This document shows positions 8,492 through 16,345 of a stretch of DNA of 64,000 bases, piece by piece. The translations under genes and the position numbers were made by a program. The stretch comes from Streptococcus cristatus ATCC 51100 (GTDB taxonomy: Bacteria > Bacillota > Bacilli > Lactobacillales > Streptococcaceae): NCBI RefSeq assembly GCF_000222765.1, contig NZ_AFUE01000001.1, forward strand, positions 62,001-126,000, given 5' to 3'. The notes beneath the pieces are model-generated. The model did not search any database. It was given only the letters and a program-made list of their open reading frames with translations, and was not told the origin of the DNA. Each line of letters opens with the position of its first letter. The first letter of the stretch is position 1.

Positions 8492-9217
8492 ATGAAATCA
8501 GTTGTATCATTATCAGACGCTATTTCTAAGGTCAAATCGGGTGATATCGTTGGAATTTCTGGATTCCTCGGTGTCGGTGAACCTTTTGAATTGATTGAAG
8601 AATTAGTAAAACAAAACCAGCAAGACTTGACTTTGGTATCGGTGGTAACATCTCATCCTGGTAAAGAAGTTGGGGTTGGACGACTTTGTGAAAATCACCA
8701 AGTGAAAAAATATATTGCAGCCCACGTAGGAACATCTGCAGCAGCTCAACGTGAGTATTTTGAAAAGAAGATGGAAGTCGAATTTACACCGATGGGAACT
8801 GTTGTCGAGCGTCTCCATGCAGCTGGAGCTGGCTTAGGAGCTGTCTTGACCCCGACAGGAGTCGGAACAATCTTAGAAAAAGATTATGAAAAAGTAGAGC
8901 GTAATGGCCGTGAATACTTGGTCTATGATCCACTTAAAATTGATGTTGCCTTAATCAAAGCGACTAAAGCTGACAAATACGGCAACTTGTATATCGATGG
9001 CACTACGAAAAACATTTCCTTGCAATTAGCTCTCGCAGCAGATACTGTTATCGTTGAAGCGAATGAAATTGTTGAAGCTGGCGAAATTCATCCGAACGAT
9101 ATTTATATTCCGGGCATCCTTGTTGACTATGTCGTCCAAAGCTTGACTCCAGAAGAACACCATAAAATGATGGGTGATCTTTGGACAGAGACTAAAAAAT
9201 TGGCGGGGGTGAACTAA
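8492..9217 (+). CDS. atoD: Acyl-CoA:acetate/3-ketoacid CoA-transferase, alpha subunit
   Basis: Alpha subunit of a class I CoA-transferase that moves CoA between short-chain acids (acetate, acetoacetate or butyrate). The 241 residues show the alpha-subunit landmarks: N-terminal SGDIVGISGFLGVGEP, central TPTGVGT and AALIKATKADKYGNL-like nucleotide/CoA loop (here DVALIKATKADKYGNLYI). I chose the ATG at 8492 because AGAGGAGG lies 9 bases upstream; a longer in-frame TTG start at 8432 lies inside crt. The stop is one base before the beta-subunit start, so the two are translationally coupled. Confidence 0.9.
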   Translation: MKSVVSLSDAISKVKSGDIVGISGFLGVGEPFELIEELVKQNQQDLTLVSVVTSHPGKEVGVGRLCENHQVKKYIAAHVGTSAAAQREYFEKKMEVEFTPMGTVVERLHAAGAGLGAVLTPTGVGTILEKDYEKVERNGREYLVYDPLKIDVALIKATKADKYGNLYIDGTTKNISLQLALAADTVIVEANEIVEAGEIHPNDIYIPGILVDYVVQSLTPEEHHKMMGDLWTETKKLAGVN

Positions 9218-9218
9218 T

Positions 9219-9872
9219 ATGAAAGCAAAAGAAATTATTGCAAGACGTGTTGCACAAGAATTTAAAGATGGAGATGTTGTCAATCTAGGATTTGGTATTC
9301 CAAACGCATCTGCTGACTATATTCCTGAGGGAGTAAACGTTATTCTTCAGGCTGAAAATGGAGCGCTTCGCTTTGGTGAAACACCAACGAAAGATACTTA
9401 CAATCCAAACCTGGCAAACTCTGGTGGAGCGCCAATCACTCTCTTGCCTGGAGCAGCATTATTTGACTTACAGACTTCCTTCGCGATCATCCGTGGTGGA
9501 CACGTTGATGCGACCGTGCTAGGAGCTTTGGAAGTCAGTCAAGATGGTAGTATTGCTAACTGGATTATTCCAGGGAAGTTTGCCCCAGGAATGGGTGGAG
9601 CGATGGACTTGTTGGTTGGAGCGAAGCGTGTTATCGGTGCAATCCAGCATACTACTGCCGATGGCCAATCTAAACTTCTGCCAGAGTGTACTTTGCCACT
9701 TTCTGCCAAAGGAGTTCTTGATTTAGTCATTACAGAGTTGGCTGTCTTTGGTTTCCAAGATGGTAAGTTCCTCTTGAAAGAGCTTGCTCCTGGTGTTACC
9801 CTAGAGGAAGTTCTTGAAAAGACAGCAGGAGAAGTAATTGTTTCAGAAGACTTGAAAACGATGTCAATCTAA
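9219..9872 (+). CDS. atoA: Acyl-CoA:acetate/3-ketoacid CoA-transferase, beta subunit
   Basis: Catalytic beta subunit. The glutamate that forms the enzyme-CoA thioester lies in the ILQAENGALRFGE segment (about residue 46), matching the family's S/A-E-N-G motif. GGGGG-type ribosome site overlaps the end of the alpha gene. The 217 residues are normal for the family. The pair lets the cell activate or release short-chain acids without ATP and closes the pathway with thiolase, hbd, crotonase and the acyl-CoA dehydrogenase. A terminator follows after about 95 bp. Confidence 0.9.
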   Translation: MKAKEIIARRVAQEFKDGDVVNLGFGIPNASADYIPEGVNVILQAENGALRFGETPTKDTYNPNLANSGGAPITLLPGAALFDLQTSFAIIRGGHVDATVLGALEVSQDGSIANWIIPGKFAPGMGGAMDLLVGAKRVIGAIQHTTADGQSKLLPECTLPLSAKGVLDLVITELAVFGFQDGKFLLKELAPGVTLEEVLEKTAGEVIVSEDLKTMSI

Positions 9873-9968
9873 TAAGGTTAGTAAGCAATTAATCTCCTCT
9901 TTCTCTGAAAGTGTGTTACTATGTGTTTATAACAACTTGAGCGATGATTAGTTTTTAATCAGAATACT

Positions 9969-10013
9969 AGCAACTGGTCATCATGGTTTCGAGGGCCAGT
10001 TGCTGTTTTATTT
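9969..10013 (+). terminator. Intrinsic terminator of the crt-atoDA operon
   Basis: Stem AGCAACTGG / CCAGTTGCT (9 bp) with an 18-nt loop and tail GTTTTATTTAT. Confidence 0.8.
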
Positions 10014-10056
10014 ATGGCAAATTACCTCGTGAAATTTGAAAGATGGGAGACGAAAA

Positions 10057-10971
10057 GTGGATATAATTCAAATGACTTACTTTATCAATATCGTCGAATG
10101 TGGATGCAATCTTTCTATCGCAGCTAAGAAAATTCATATCAGCCAGTCAGCCTTGAGTCAGTTTGTCACAAATTTTGAATCAACGGAAGGAATCCAGCTC
10201 TTCAATCGCAGAAATGGAAGATTAGAGAGTCTGACGGAAGCTGGTGGTAAGATTTACCGTTTTGCCACAGAGATTGTCAACCGGCATGAAGAGATGCAGT
10301 CAATGATTCATATGGAAGCTCTTAAACAAAAAGGTACCTTTAACTTGGGCATTCCGTCATTGATTTTACGTGTATATTTTTCTAGTATTTTACCAAAGTT
10401 TTTACAAGACAATCCGCAAGTCAACATTCAGGTTACTGAGGATGGAAGTAATGAATTACGTCAAAAGCTGGTTGCAGGGGATCTGAATTTTGCAGTACTA
10501 ATCGAACCTACCAATCTGGATCCTAAAAAATATGAACAGTATATCATTCAAGTTGATGAATACGTTGCTTATATGGATAAGAATCATCCTTTGGCGGACA
10601 AAGAATTATTGGAGTGGAAAGATATAGCTCAGTACGGTTTAGCGACCTTTAATAAATCATTTACAACCTACGATTTAATCACTGAAAAATTAAAGAGTAA
10701 AAAGATAAAAGCAAATTTTGCCTATTTATCATCGACATGGGATTTCTTGATAGAGTCAACTTATCAAAACGATATGATTGCACTTTTACCTCGTCCTTTA
10801 GAGTATTTTGTCGATAAGAATAAATTTAAGGTTGTGCGCTTTAAGGATCCGGTGCCTTTCAATATTTGGTTCTGTCGGCCTTATAAAGCAAGCTACAATG
10901 AGGTAGAAGCATACGTATACGAAGAGCTTTTAAAAGGTTATTATCAGCCTCTTTCTGAGCCACATTCATAA
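10057..10971 (+). CDS. LysR-family transcriptional regulator
   Basis: 304-residue LysR protein: N-terminal winged helix-turn-helix (FINIVECGCNLSIAAKKIHISQSALSQ within the first 45 residues) followed by a periplasmic-binding-like effector domain from about residue 90. I chose the GTG start at 10057 because GGGAG lies 7 bases upstream and the helix-turn-helix then begins at the usual distance; a TTG at 10036 is also open. It sits directly after the CoA-transferase operon and 11 bp ahead of the acyl-CoA dehydrogenase-like gene, so it is the likely local regulator. Its ligand is unknown; an acyl-CoA or short-chain acid would fit the neighbours. Confidence 0.85.
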   Translation: MDIIQMTYFINIVECGCNLSIAAKKIHISQSALSQFVTNFESTEGIQLFNRRNGRLESLTEAGGKIYRFATEIVNRHEEMQSMIHMEALKQKGTFNLGIPSLILRVYFSSILPKFLQDNPQVNIQVTEDGSNELRQKLVAGDLNFAVLIEPTNLDPKKYEQYIIQVDEYVAYMDKNHPLADKELLEWKDIAQYGLATFNKSFTTYDLITEKLKSKKIKANFAYLSSTWDFLIESTYQNDMIALLPRPLEYFVDKNKFKVVRFKDPVPFNIWFCRPYKASYNEVEAYVYEELLKGYYQPLSEPHS

Positions 10972-10982
10972 AGGGAGAATTG

Positions 10983-12095
10983 ATGATGAAGTCCAGTACT
11001 AAAACAGCAGCATTGAGTTCATATGTAAATACAGCTATTAGAGACTACATGAAAAATCATGATGAGTCAGTTGACTTTCCTCAGGAGATTTGGGAAGAAT
11101 TGACGACGGATTTGGATATTTTTTCACCGATTTTGTCAGAAGATGACCAGGCTTTGGCTTCTGATTTTATCAGCTCTATTCGAATGATTTCGAATGAGTT
11201 TCCAGCTCTTTCAACTATATTGCTGACCCAAGGTTGTTATGGTGTTTATCCGATTTTGAAGTTTGGTACGGGGCAACAGAAAGAGCGTTATCTGGACAAG
11301 TTGGTAAAGGGAACTTGTAAAGCAGGTCTTGGATTTTCTGAGTCTAAACATCTAAATAGTTTGGCAGATTTGGAGACCTATGCGATCAAGACAGAGACAG
11401 GTTGGCAACTTTCGGGAGAAAAAGCTAAAGTGTCAAATAGTAGCATTGCGGACATTCTCTTGGTCTTAGCCAAAGTAAGAGAGGCTGGAAAGCCTGATTC
11501 TTATGGCTTCTTCATTGTGGAGACGACTGCTTCGGGTGTGCTCATTGGTGAGCAGATAGAAAAGCAAGGTTTACTAGGACTTCCACTAAGTTCTGTTACC
11601 TTGGACAAGGTAAACCTTCCAGAAACTGCCTTGTTAGGCGGAGTCTTGGCTGGAAATGAACAATTTAATAACATTATAAAAAATATGCAACTCGGCTTGA
11701 GTGCGGTTGCTTTAGGAGTTGCTGAGGGCGCCTTTAATAAGGGCCTTGAGTTTGCACGTGTAAAAAGAGGATTCGGCAAGCGACTGATGGATGTTGAGTT
11801 GCATCAGTACAAGTTCGCAGATTTGTACAATAAAATTTGTGCTGCAGATGCTTATTTCTCATCCTATCCTAATCAAATAGAAGAAGATTCCAAGTTTGTT
11901 GCACGGATAAAGCTATATATGACTAAGGTAGCGCTAGAGGTTACAGATGAAATTCTCCGTCTTATCGGGCCTCTACAAAAATTTGATCATGTGAATATCA
12001 AACGCTATTTTAAAGATGCTGAAATTATTGAAAATTATGGACGGTCAGGGAATTCGATCAGAAAAGAAATCGCAGAAAGATGGTTAAAGGAGTAA
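10983..12095 (+). CDS. Divergent acyl-CoA dehydrogenase-like protein lacking the usual catalytic Glu
   Basis: 370 residues with the ACAD three-domain outline: N-terminal helices, the beta-domain stretch GLGFSESKHLNSLADLET (position of ALTEP..GSD in active enzymes, heavily changed), GWQLSGEKAKVSNSSIADI, and the C-terminal helical domain beginning ALGVAEGAFNKGLEFARVKRGFGK. At the place where active enzymes have Y-E-G-T this protein has YGRSGNS, so the base glutamate is replaced by glycine. It may use a base elsewhere, perform a different reaction, or act as a binding protein. GGGAG precedes tandem ATGs at 10983 and 10986. The lactonase gene follows after 3 bp. Confidence 0.75.
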   Translation: MMKSSTKTAALSSYVNTAIRDYMKNHDESVDFPQEIWEELTTDLDIFSPILSEDDQALASDFISSIRMISNEFPALSTILLTQGCYGVYPILKFGTGQQKERYLDKLVKGTCKAGLGFSESKHLNSLADLETYAIKTETGWQLSGEKAKVSNSSIADILLVLAKVREAGKPDSYGFFIVETTASGVLIGEQIEKQGLLGLPLSSVTLDKVNLPETALLGGVLAGNEQFNNIIKNMQLGLSAVALGVAEGAFNKGLEFARVKRGFGKRLMDVELHQYKFADLYNKICAADAYFSSYPNQIEEDSKFVARIKLYMTKVALEVTDEILRLIGPLQKFDHVNIKRYFKDAEIIENYGRSGNSIRKEIAERWLKE

Positions 12096-12098
12096 AAG

Positions 12099-13013
12099 AT
12101 GACAGAACTCAAATTACAAGAGTATCAGTTTGGGGAAATGAAGCTGACTTGGTTGCGTGGAGCGGATAAGCTCACAGATGCAGGCACCTTGTTTGGCCCG
12201 GTACCAAAGGTTGTTTGGTCACGTTATTATCCAACAACAGAAGAAAATATGATGGCTGAACTGACAGATCCGATTTTGATTCAATACAAGGGGCAGAATT
12301 ATTTAATTGATGCGAGTTTTGATACGGCTAAGCTTTCTGATAAACAACGTCGCAATCTCGGTATTCTTTCTGAGAGCCGTGTTGAAGAAAGCTTGGCTCT
12401 CTTGGGATTAAAAACAGAAGATATTTCCCATATTTTAATGACGCACATGCACCATGATCACTCTGGCGGTTTGACTAGACTAGATGAGAACAATCAGCTT
12501 GTTTCAAAATTCCCAAATGCAAAGATTTTTGTAAATGAGATGGAATGGTACGAAATGCGAAATCCTAATAGTCGGACAAGGGGAACTTATCTGAAGGAAA
12601 ATTGGGAGCCAATCCAAGATCAGGTTGAAACCTTTACTGAATATCTGAACGTCATTCCAGAAATTCAAATGGTTCATACAGGTGGTCACAGTAATGGTCA
12701 CAGCATCATCTTACTCAAACAGGGCGAGGAAACCATGATTCATATGGCTGATCTGGTGTTGACTCATGCCCATCGGAAACCTCTGTGGGTTGCTGCAGTA
12801 GATGATTATCCGATGCGCTCAATTGTTGCCAAAGACAAATGGCTTAACGAAGCTTTTGAAAACCATTATAAGTTTTTCTTTTACCACGATCAATTTTTCG
12901 CAGTTGCTGAGTTTGATCAGACTGGCGAGGAGTTTGTTGATTATGTGACTAGGATTCGTGAACCGCGAGTTCCATTCACAGATAAGCAGGATCGTAAACC
13001 ATTATTTTTATAA
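12099..13013 (+). CDS. ytnP: YtnP-like metallo-beta-lactamase-fold lactonase
   Basis: 304-residue zinc hydrolase. The metal-binding HMHHDH motif is near residue 117, followed by a second histidine in TGGHSNGHS and the bridging aspartate in MADLVLTHAH. These and the segments FGPVPK.WSRYYP, NPNSRTRGTYLKENWEPI and HRKPLWVAAVDDYPM correspond closely to Bacillus YtnP, a quorum-quenching lactonase active on acyl-homoserine lactones and similar signals. No signal peptide, so it acts inside the cell. It is coupled (3 bp) to the divergent acyl-CoA dehydrogenase gene. The physiological substrate here is unknown; a lactone or thioester-like product of the neighbouring pathway is possible. Confidence 0.85.
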   Translation: MTELKLQEYQFGEMKLTWLRGADKLTDAGTLFGPVPKVVWSRYYPTTEENMMAELTDPILIQYKGQNYLIDASFDTAKLSDKQRRNLGILSESRVEESLALLGLKTEDISHILMTHMHHDHSGGLTRLDENNQLVSKFPNAKIFVNEMEWYEMRNPNSRTRGTYLKENWEPIQDQVETFTEYLNVIPEIQMVHTGGHSNGHSIILLKQGEETMIHMADLVLTHAHRKPLWVAAVDDYPMRSIVAKDKWLNEAFENHYKFFFYHDQFFAVAEFDQTGEEFVDYVTRIREPRVPFTDKQDRKPLFL

Positions 13014-13019
13014 GAATAG

Positions 13020-13056
13020 AGAATCGCTTCTGACAGTTTGAGGGAGCGATTTTACT
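13020..13056 (+). terminator. Intrinsic terminator after ytnP
   Basis: Stem AATCGCT / AGCGATT with a 16-nt loop and a T-rich tail, 7 bp after the stop. Confidence 0.7.
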
Positions 13057-13075
13057 ATTTTATTCTCTATTTTTT

Positions 13076-13084
13076 TGGTATAAT
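13076..13084 (+). promoter_or_regulatory. Extended -10 promoter for rbgA-rnhB
   Basis: TGGTATAAT (TGn extended -10 with perfect TATAAT), 35 bp before the rbgA ATG. No good -35 hexamer is seen, which is common for extended -10 promoters in streptococci. Confidence 0.65.
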
Positions 13085-13118
13085 GAGATACTAGAATATT
13101 GTAAGAAAGAGGTTTTTA

Positions 13119-13970
13119 ATGGCAACGATTCAATGGTTTCCGGGGCACATGTCCAAGGCTCGGAGACAGGTTCAAGAAAGTATTAAATTTGTAGATTTTG
13201 TGACGATTTTGGTGGATGCGAGGTTGCCCTTGTCCAGTCAAAATCCCATGTTGACCAAAATTGTTGGAGACAAGCCTAAGTTATTGATTTTAAATAAGGC
13301 TGATCTGGCAGATCCGACCTTGACCAAGGAATGGCAGGCCTATTTTGAAAGTCGGGGAATTAAAACGTTGGCTATTAACTCTAAGGAACAATCTGCAGTC
13401 AAAAAAGTGACCGAAGCAGCTAAGAAATTGATGGCTGATAAGCTAGCTCGCCAGCGGGAAAGAGGAATTCAAATCGAGACTCTGCGTACCATGATTATCG
13501 GGATTCCCAATGCTGGAAAGTCAACGCTGATGAACAGGCTGGCTGGTAAGAAAATCGCTATAGTCGGCAATAAACCAGGGGTCACCAAAGGTCAGCAGTG
13601 GCTCAAGTCCAATAAGGATTTGGAAATTCTAGATACACCGGGGATTCTTTGGCCAAAATTTGAAGATGAAATGGTGGCTTTGAAACTCGCTTTGACGGGG
13701 GCTATCAAGGACAATTTGCTGCCCATGGACGAAGTTACTATTTTTGGACTCAATTATTTCAAAGAGCATTATCCTAAGGCATTGCAGGAGCGTTTTAAGC
13801 AGCTGGATTTAGAGCTGGAAGCGCCAGACATGATTATGGATATGACCCAGAAATTGGGCTTCAGAGAGGACTACGATCGTTTTTATAGCCTCTTTGTCAA
13901 GGAAGTGCGTGATGGCCGCTTAGGTCGCTATACACTGGATACATTGGAGGAATTGGATGGCCACGATTAA
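13119..13970 (+). CDS. rbgA: Ribosome biogenesis GTPase
   Basis: Circularly permuted GTPase needed for late assembly of the 50S ribosomal subunit. The motifs occur in permuted order: G4 NKAD (about residue 59), G1 P-loop GIPNAGKST (about 128-136), G2 region near PGVTKG, and G3 DTPG (about 173). The N-terminal [14 protein letters not shown] is diagnostic of RbgA/YlqF. It has 283 residues, the normal length. AAAGAGG lies before the ATG. The stop overlaps the rnhB start by 14 bp, the conserved Firmicutes arrangement. Confidence 0.95.
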   Translation: MATIQWFPGHMSKARRQVQESIKFVDFVTILVDARLPLSSQNPMLTKIVGDKPKLLILNKADLADPTLTKEWQAYFESRGIKTLAINSKEQSAVKKVTEAAKKLMADKLARQRERGIQIETLRTMIIGIPNAGKSTLMNRLAGKKIAIVGNKPGVTKGQQWLKSNKDLEILDTPGILWPKFEDEMVALKLALTGAIKDNLLPMDEVTIFGLNYFKEHYPKALQERFKQLDLELEAPDMIMDMTQKLGFREDYDRFYSLFVKEVRDGRLGRYTLDTLEELDGHD

Positions 13971-14721
13971 GGAAATCCAAGAGCAGTTGGCTCAAGTTTC
14001 TGACTTGCAGGATCCGCTTTTTCAGGCTTTAAAGCAGGATGAGCGGAGCGGTGTTCAAAAACTCTTACTCAAACGCCAAAAAGAAATCCAAGCAGAGCTA
14101 GATGAAGATTTACGCCTAGAGTACATGCTGCGCTATGAAAAAGAACTCTACAGTCAAGGCTTCCAAGCCCTTGCTGGCATTGATGAAGTCGGACGAGGTC
14201 CCTTAGCTGGTCCAGTAGTCGCAGCAGCAGTTATTCTGCCTCCTAACTGCAAAATCAAAGGGCTGAATGACAGTAAAAAGATTCCCAAGAAAAAGCATGA
14301 GGAAATTTATCAAGCGGTGCTAGATCATGCCTTAGCCGTTGGCTTGGGGATTATGGACAATCAAACGATTGATCGAGTCAATATCTATGAAGCGACCAAG
14401 CTAGCCATGTTAGAAGCTGTAGCCCAGCTCAAGATTAAGCCAGATTACCTCTTGATTGACGCGATGAAGTTAGATTTGTCCTTGCCTCAGCAGTCCATCA
14501 TCAAGGGTGATGCTAATTCCTTGTCCATCGCTGCGGCTTCTATCGTAGCCAAGGTGACGAGGGACAAGATGATGGCGGATTTTGACCAGATTTATCCAGG
14601 CTATGACTTTGCTCAGAATGCTGGTTATGGCACTAAGAGCCATTTACAGGGATTGGAACGAAACGGCGTAACTCCTATTCATCGCAAAACATTTGAGCCC
14701 GTAAAATCAATGTGTGAATAA
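13957..14721 (+). CDS. rnhB: Ribonuclease HII
   Basis: Cleaves RNA in RNA-DNA hybrids and removes ribonucleotides from DNA. 254 residues: an N-terminal helical extension of about 70 residues, then the RNase H core starting [17 protein letters not shown] with the DEVGRGP catalytic aspartate-glutamate pair, LIDAMKLD carrying the third acidic residue and the [17 protein letters not shown] segment. Overlaps rbgA, so the two are translationally coupled. Confidence 0.95.
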   Translation: MATIKEIQEQLAQVSDLQDPLFQALKQDERSGVQKLLLKRQKEIQAELDEDLRLEYMLRYEKELYSQGFQALAGIDEVGRGPLAGPVVAAAVILPPNCKIKGLNDSKKIPKKKHEEIYQAVLDHALAVGLGIMDNQTIDRVNIYEATKLAMLEAVAQLKIKPDYLLIDAMKLDLSLPQQSIIKGDANSLSIAAASIVAKVTRDKMMADFDQIYPGYDFAQNAGYGTKSHLQGLERNGVTPIHRKTFEPVKSMCE

Positions 14722-14740
14722 GCATGAAAAGGAGGATGCC

Positions 14741-15304
14741 ATGCGAAGCGAAAACGAAAAAATGATTGCTGGAGAGATTTACCGACCACAAGATGAAGAT
14801 TTAAGAAAAATTAGAGCCCGCTCCAAAGAATTTCAATATCGTTTCAACCACGAGCAAGACAGTGACAAGCGTACGGCCATTATCAAGGAATGGTTTGGCA
14901 GTACGGGAAATAATCTTGCTATGAAGCCAGATTTGGTTTGCGACTACGGAATTAACATTCATTTAGGAGAAAATTTTTGTTCTAACTGGAACCTGACTAT
15001 GCTGGATGTCTGTCCTATTACCATTGGAAAGAATGCCATGCTGGGTCCCAATTGCCAGTTTCTGACGCCGCTACATCCGCTTGACCCAGTGGAAAGAAAT
15101 TCCGGCATTGAATACGGGGCACCCATTAAGATTGGTGACAATTTCTGGGCTGGCGGTGGTGTAACCATTCTGCCAGGAGTGACTCTAGGAGATAATGTGG
15201 TAGTCGGAGCAGGTGCAGTGGTGACTAAATCATTCGGCGATAACCTAGTCCTAGCCGGCAATCCTGCTAAGATTATTAAGGAAATTCCTGTTCATGAAGA
15301 ATAG
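14741..15304 (+). CDS. maa: Sugar O-acetyltransferase (maltose/galactoside acetyltransferase family)
   Basis: Transfers acetyl from acetyl-CoA to a sugar. Mac-type N-terminal helical cap (EKMIAGEIYRPQDEDLRKIRARSKEF) followed by a left-handed beta-helix of hexapeptide repeats. The catalytic histidine is in QFLTPLHPLDP and the CoA-binding repeats follow (GDNFWAGGGVTILPGVTLGDN). I chose the ATG at 14741 because AAGGAGG lies 6 bases upstream, giving 187 residues, the family norm; an in-frame GTG at 14714 lies inside rnhB. Sugar specificity cannot be read. A terminator follows. Confidence 0.9.
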   Translation: MRSENEKMIAGEIYRPQDEDLRKIRARSKEFQYRFNHEQDSDKRTAIIKEWFGSTGNNLAMKPDLVCDYGINIHLGENFCSNWNLTMLDVCPITIGKNAMLGPNCQFLTPLHPLDPVERNSGIEYGAPIKIGDNFWAGGGVTILPGVTLGDNVVVGAGAVVTKSFGDNLVLAGNPAKIIKEIPVHEE

Positions 15305-15348
15305 AAGAACTCAACCATTTTCTCAAGCATTAATCGAATAAGAAACAA

Positions 15349-15373
15349 GGAACTGTATTGCAGTTCTTTTTTT
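15349..15373 (+). terminator. Intrinsic terminator of rbgA-rnhB-maa
   Basis: Stem GAACTG / CAGTTC with a TATTG loop and seven T residues. Confidence 0.85.
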
Positions 15374-15409
15374 GAACTTTTTTACGAATAAGAAAGTGAG
15401 GTGATAAAA

Positions 15410-16252
15410 ATGAATAATTTTGAAATTTATAAAATGAAAAAAGCTGGCTTAACCAATCCACAGGTCTTAAATATCTTGAGATATGCAGAAAATAAAGAGG
15501 GAGAGCTATCTTTGCGAGACAAGGCCGTCGTTTCTGAGTGTCGCAATCCCGCACTCTTTATGGAAAAATACAAGCGACTTGATCTACCAGCTTTGAGAGA
15601 AGAGTTTGAACGTTTCCCGTCCTTTTCAATCTTGGATGATGTGTATCCTTGGGACTTATGTGAAATTTACGATGCACCGACTTTGCTATTTTATCAAGGA
15701 AATCTAAATTTACTAGAAATGCCAAAGATAGCGGTTGTTGGCAGTCGAGACAGCAGTAAGCAGGGCAATGCTGCTGTGCAGAAAATCATCAAGGAGTTGA
15801 ATAATGAACTGGTTATCGTCAGCGGACTGGCACGCGGAATTGATACCGTGGCCCACATGGCTGCCCTGCAAAATGGTGGCCAAACTATTGCTGTCATTGG
15901 GACGGGACTAGATGTCTTCTATCCCAAGGCCAATCAAAAGCTGCAGGCTTATATTGGCAAAAATCATTTATTGCTGACGGAGTATGGACCGTGTGAGCAA
16001 CCCTTGAAATTTCATTTTCCAGAGCGAAATCGCATCATCGCTGGTCTTTGTCGTGGCGTTATCGTGGCGGAAGCTAAGATGCGCTCAGGCAGTCTGATTA
16101 CCTGTGAGCGGGCAATGGAAGAGGGGCGGGATGTTTTTGCCATTCCAGGGTCAATTTTAGATGGAAAATCTGACGGTTGTCATCATTTGATTCAAGAGGG
16201 CGCAAAGTGCATCACATCGGGATCTGACGTCCTATCTGAGTTCCAATTCTAA
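15410..16252 (+). CDS. dprA: DNA processing protein DprA (transformation ssDNA-binding RecA loader)
   Basis: Protects incoming single-stranded DNA during natural transformation and loads RecA. 280 residues. The Rossmann-like core is visible: IAVVGSRDSSKQG, the GLARGIDTVAHMAAL segment, AVIGTGLDVFYPKANQ, the FPERNRIIAGLCRGVIVAEA signature, GSLITCERAMEEGRDVFAIPG and HHLIQEGAKCI. It ends at the core and lacks the C-terminal winged domain of some homologues, as in pneumococcus. ATG 15410 has GAGGTG 8 bases upstream; the GTG at 15401 overlaps that site. Its competence promoter, if any, was not found: no clear com-box (TACGAATA) stands directly before it, although 'acgaata' occurs at 15384-15390 and is only a partial match. 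topA follows, the usual streptococcal order. Confidence 0.95.
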   Translation: MNNFEIYKMKKAGLTNPQVLNILRYAENKEGELSLRDKAVVSECRNPALFMEKYKRLDLPALREEFERFPSFSILDDVYPWDLCEIYDAPTLLFYQGNLNLLEMPKIAVVGSRDSSKQGNAAVQKIIKELNNELVIVSGLARGIDTVAHMAALQNGGQTIAVIGTGLDVFYPKANQKLQAYIGKNHLLLTEYGPCEQPLKFHFPERNRIIAGLCRGVIVAEAKMRSGSLITCERAMEEGRDVFAIPGSILDGKSDGCHHLIQEGAKCITSGSDVLSEFQF

Positions 16253-16282
16253 AACAAGTTTTCCTATAGAGAATGTTGTGAG

Positions 16283-16311
16283 TTGACATCTATCAAAAAA
16301 TAGTTTACACT
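16283..16311 (+). promoter_or_regulatory. SigA promoter for topA
   Basis: Perfect TTGACA, a 17-bp spacer, TACACT; ends 34 bp before the TTG start. Confidence 0.8.
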
Positions 16312-16345
16312 CTATGAGATTTATTTCTTATAGAAGGTGTCTAAT

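Noticed and set aside
15380-15409. Competence com-box for dprA
   Set aside because: TACGAATA is present at 15383-15390 but lacks a T-tract and correct spacing to be a convincing ComX promoter; left as a partial match.
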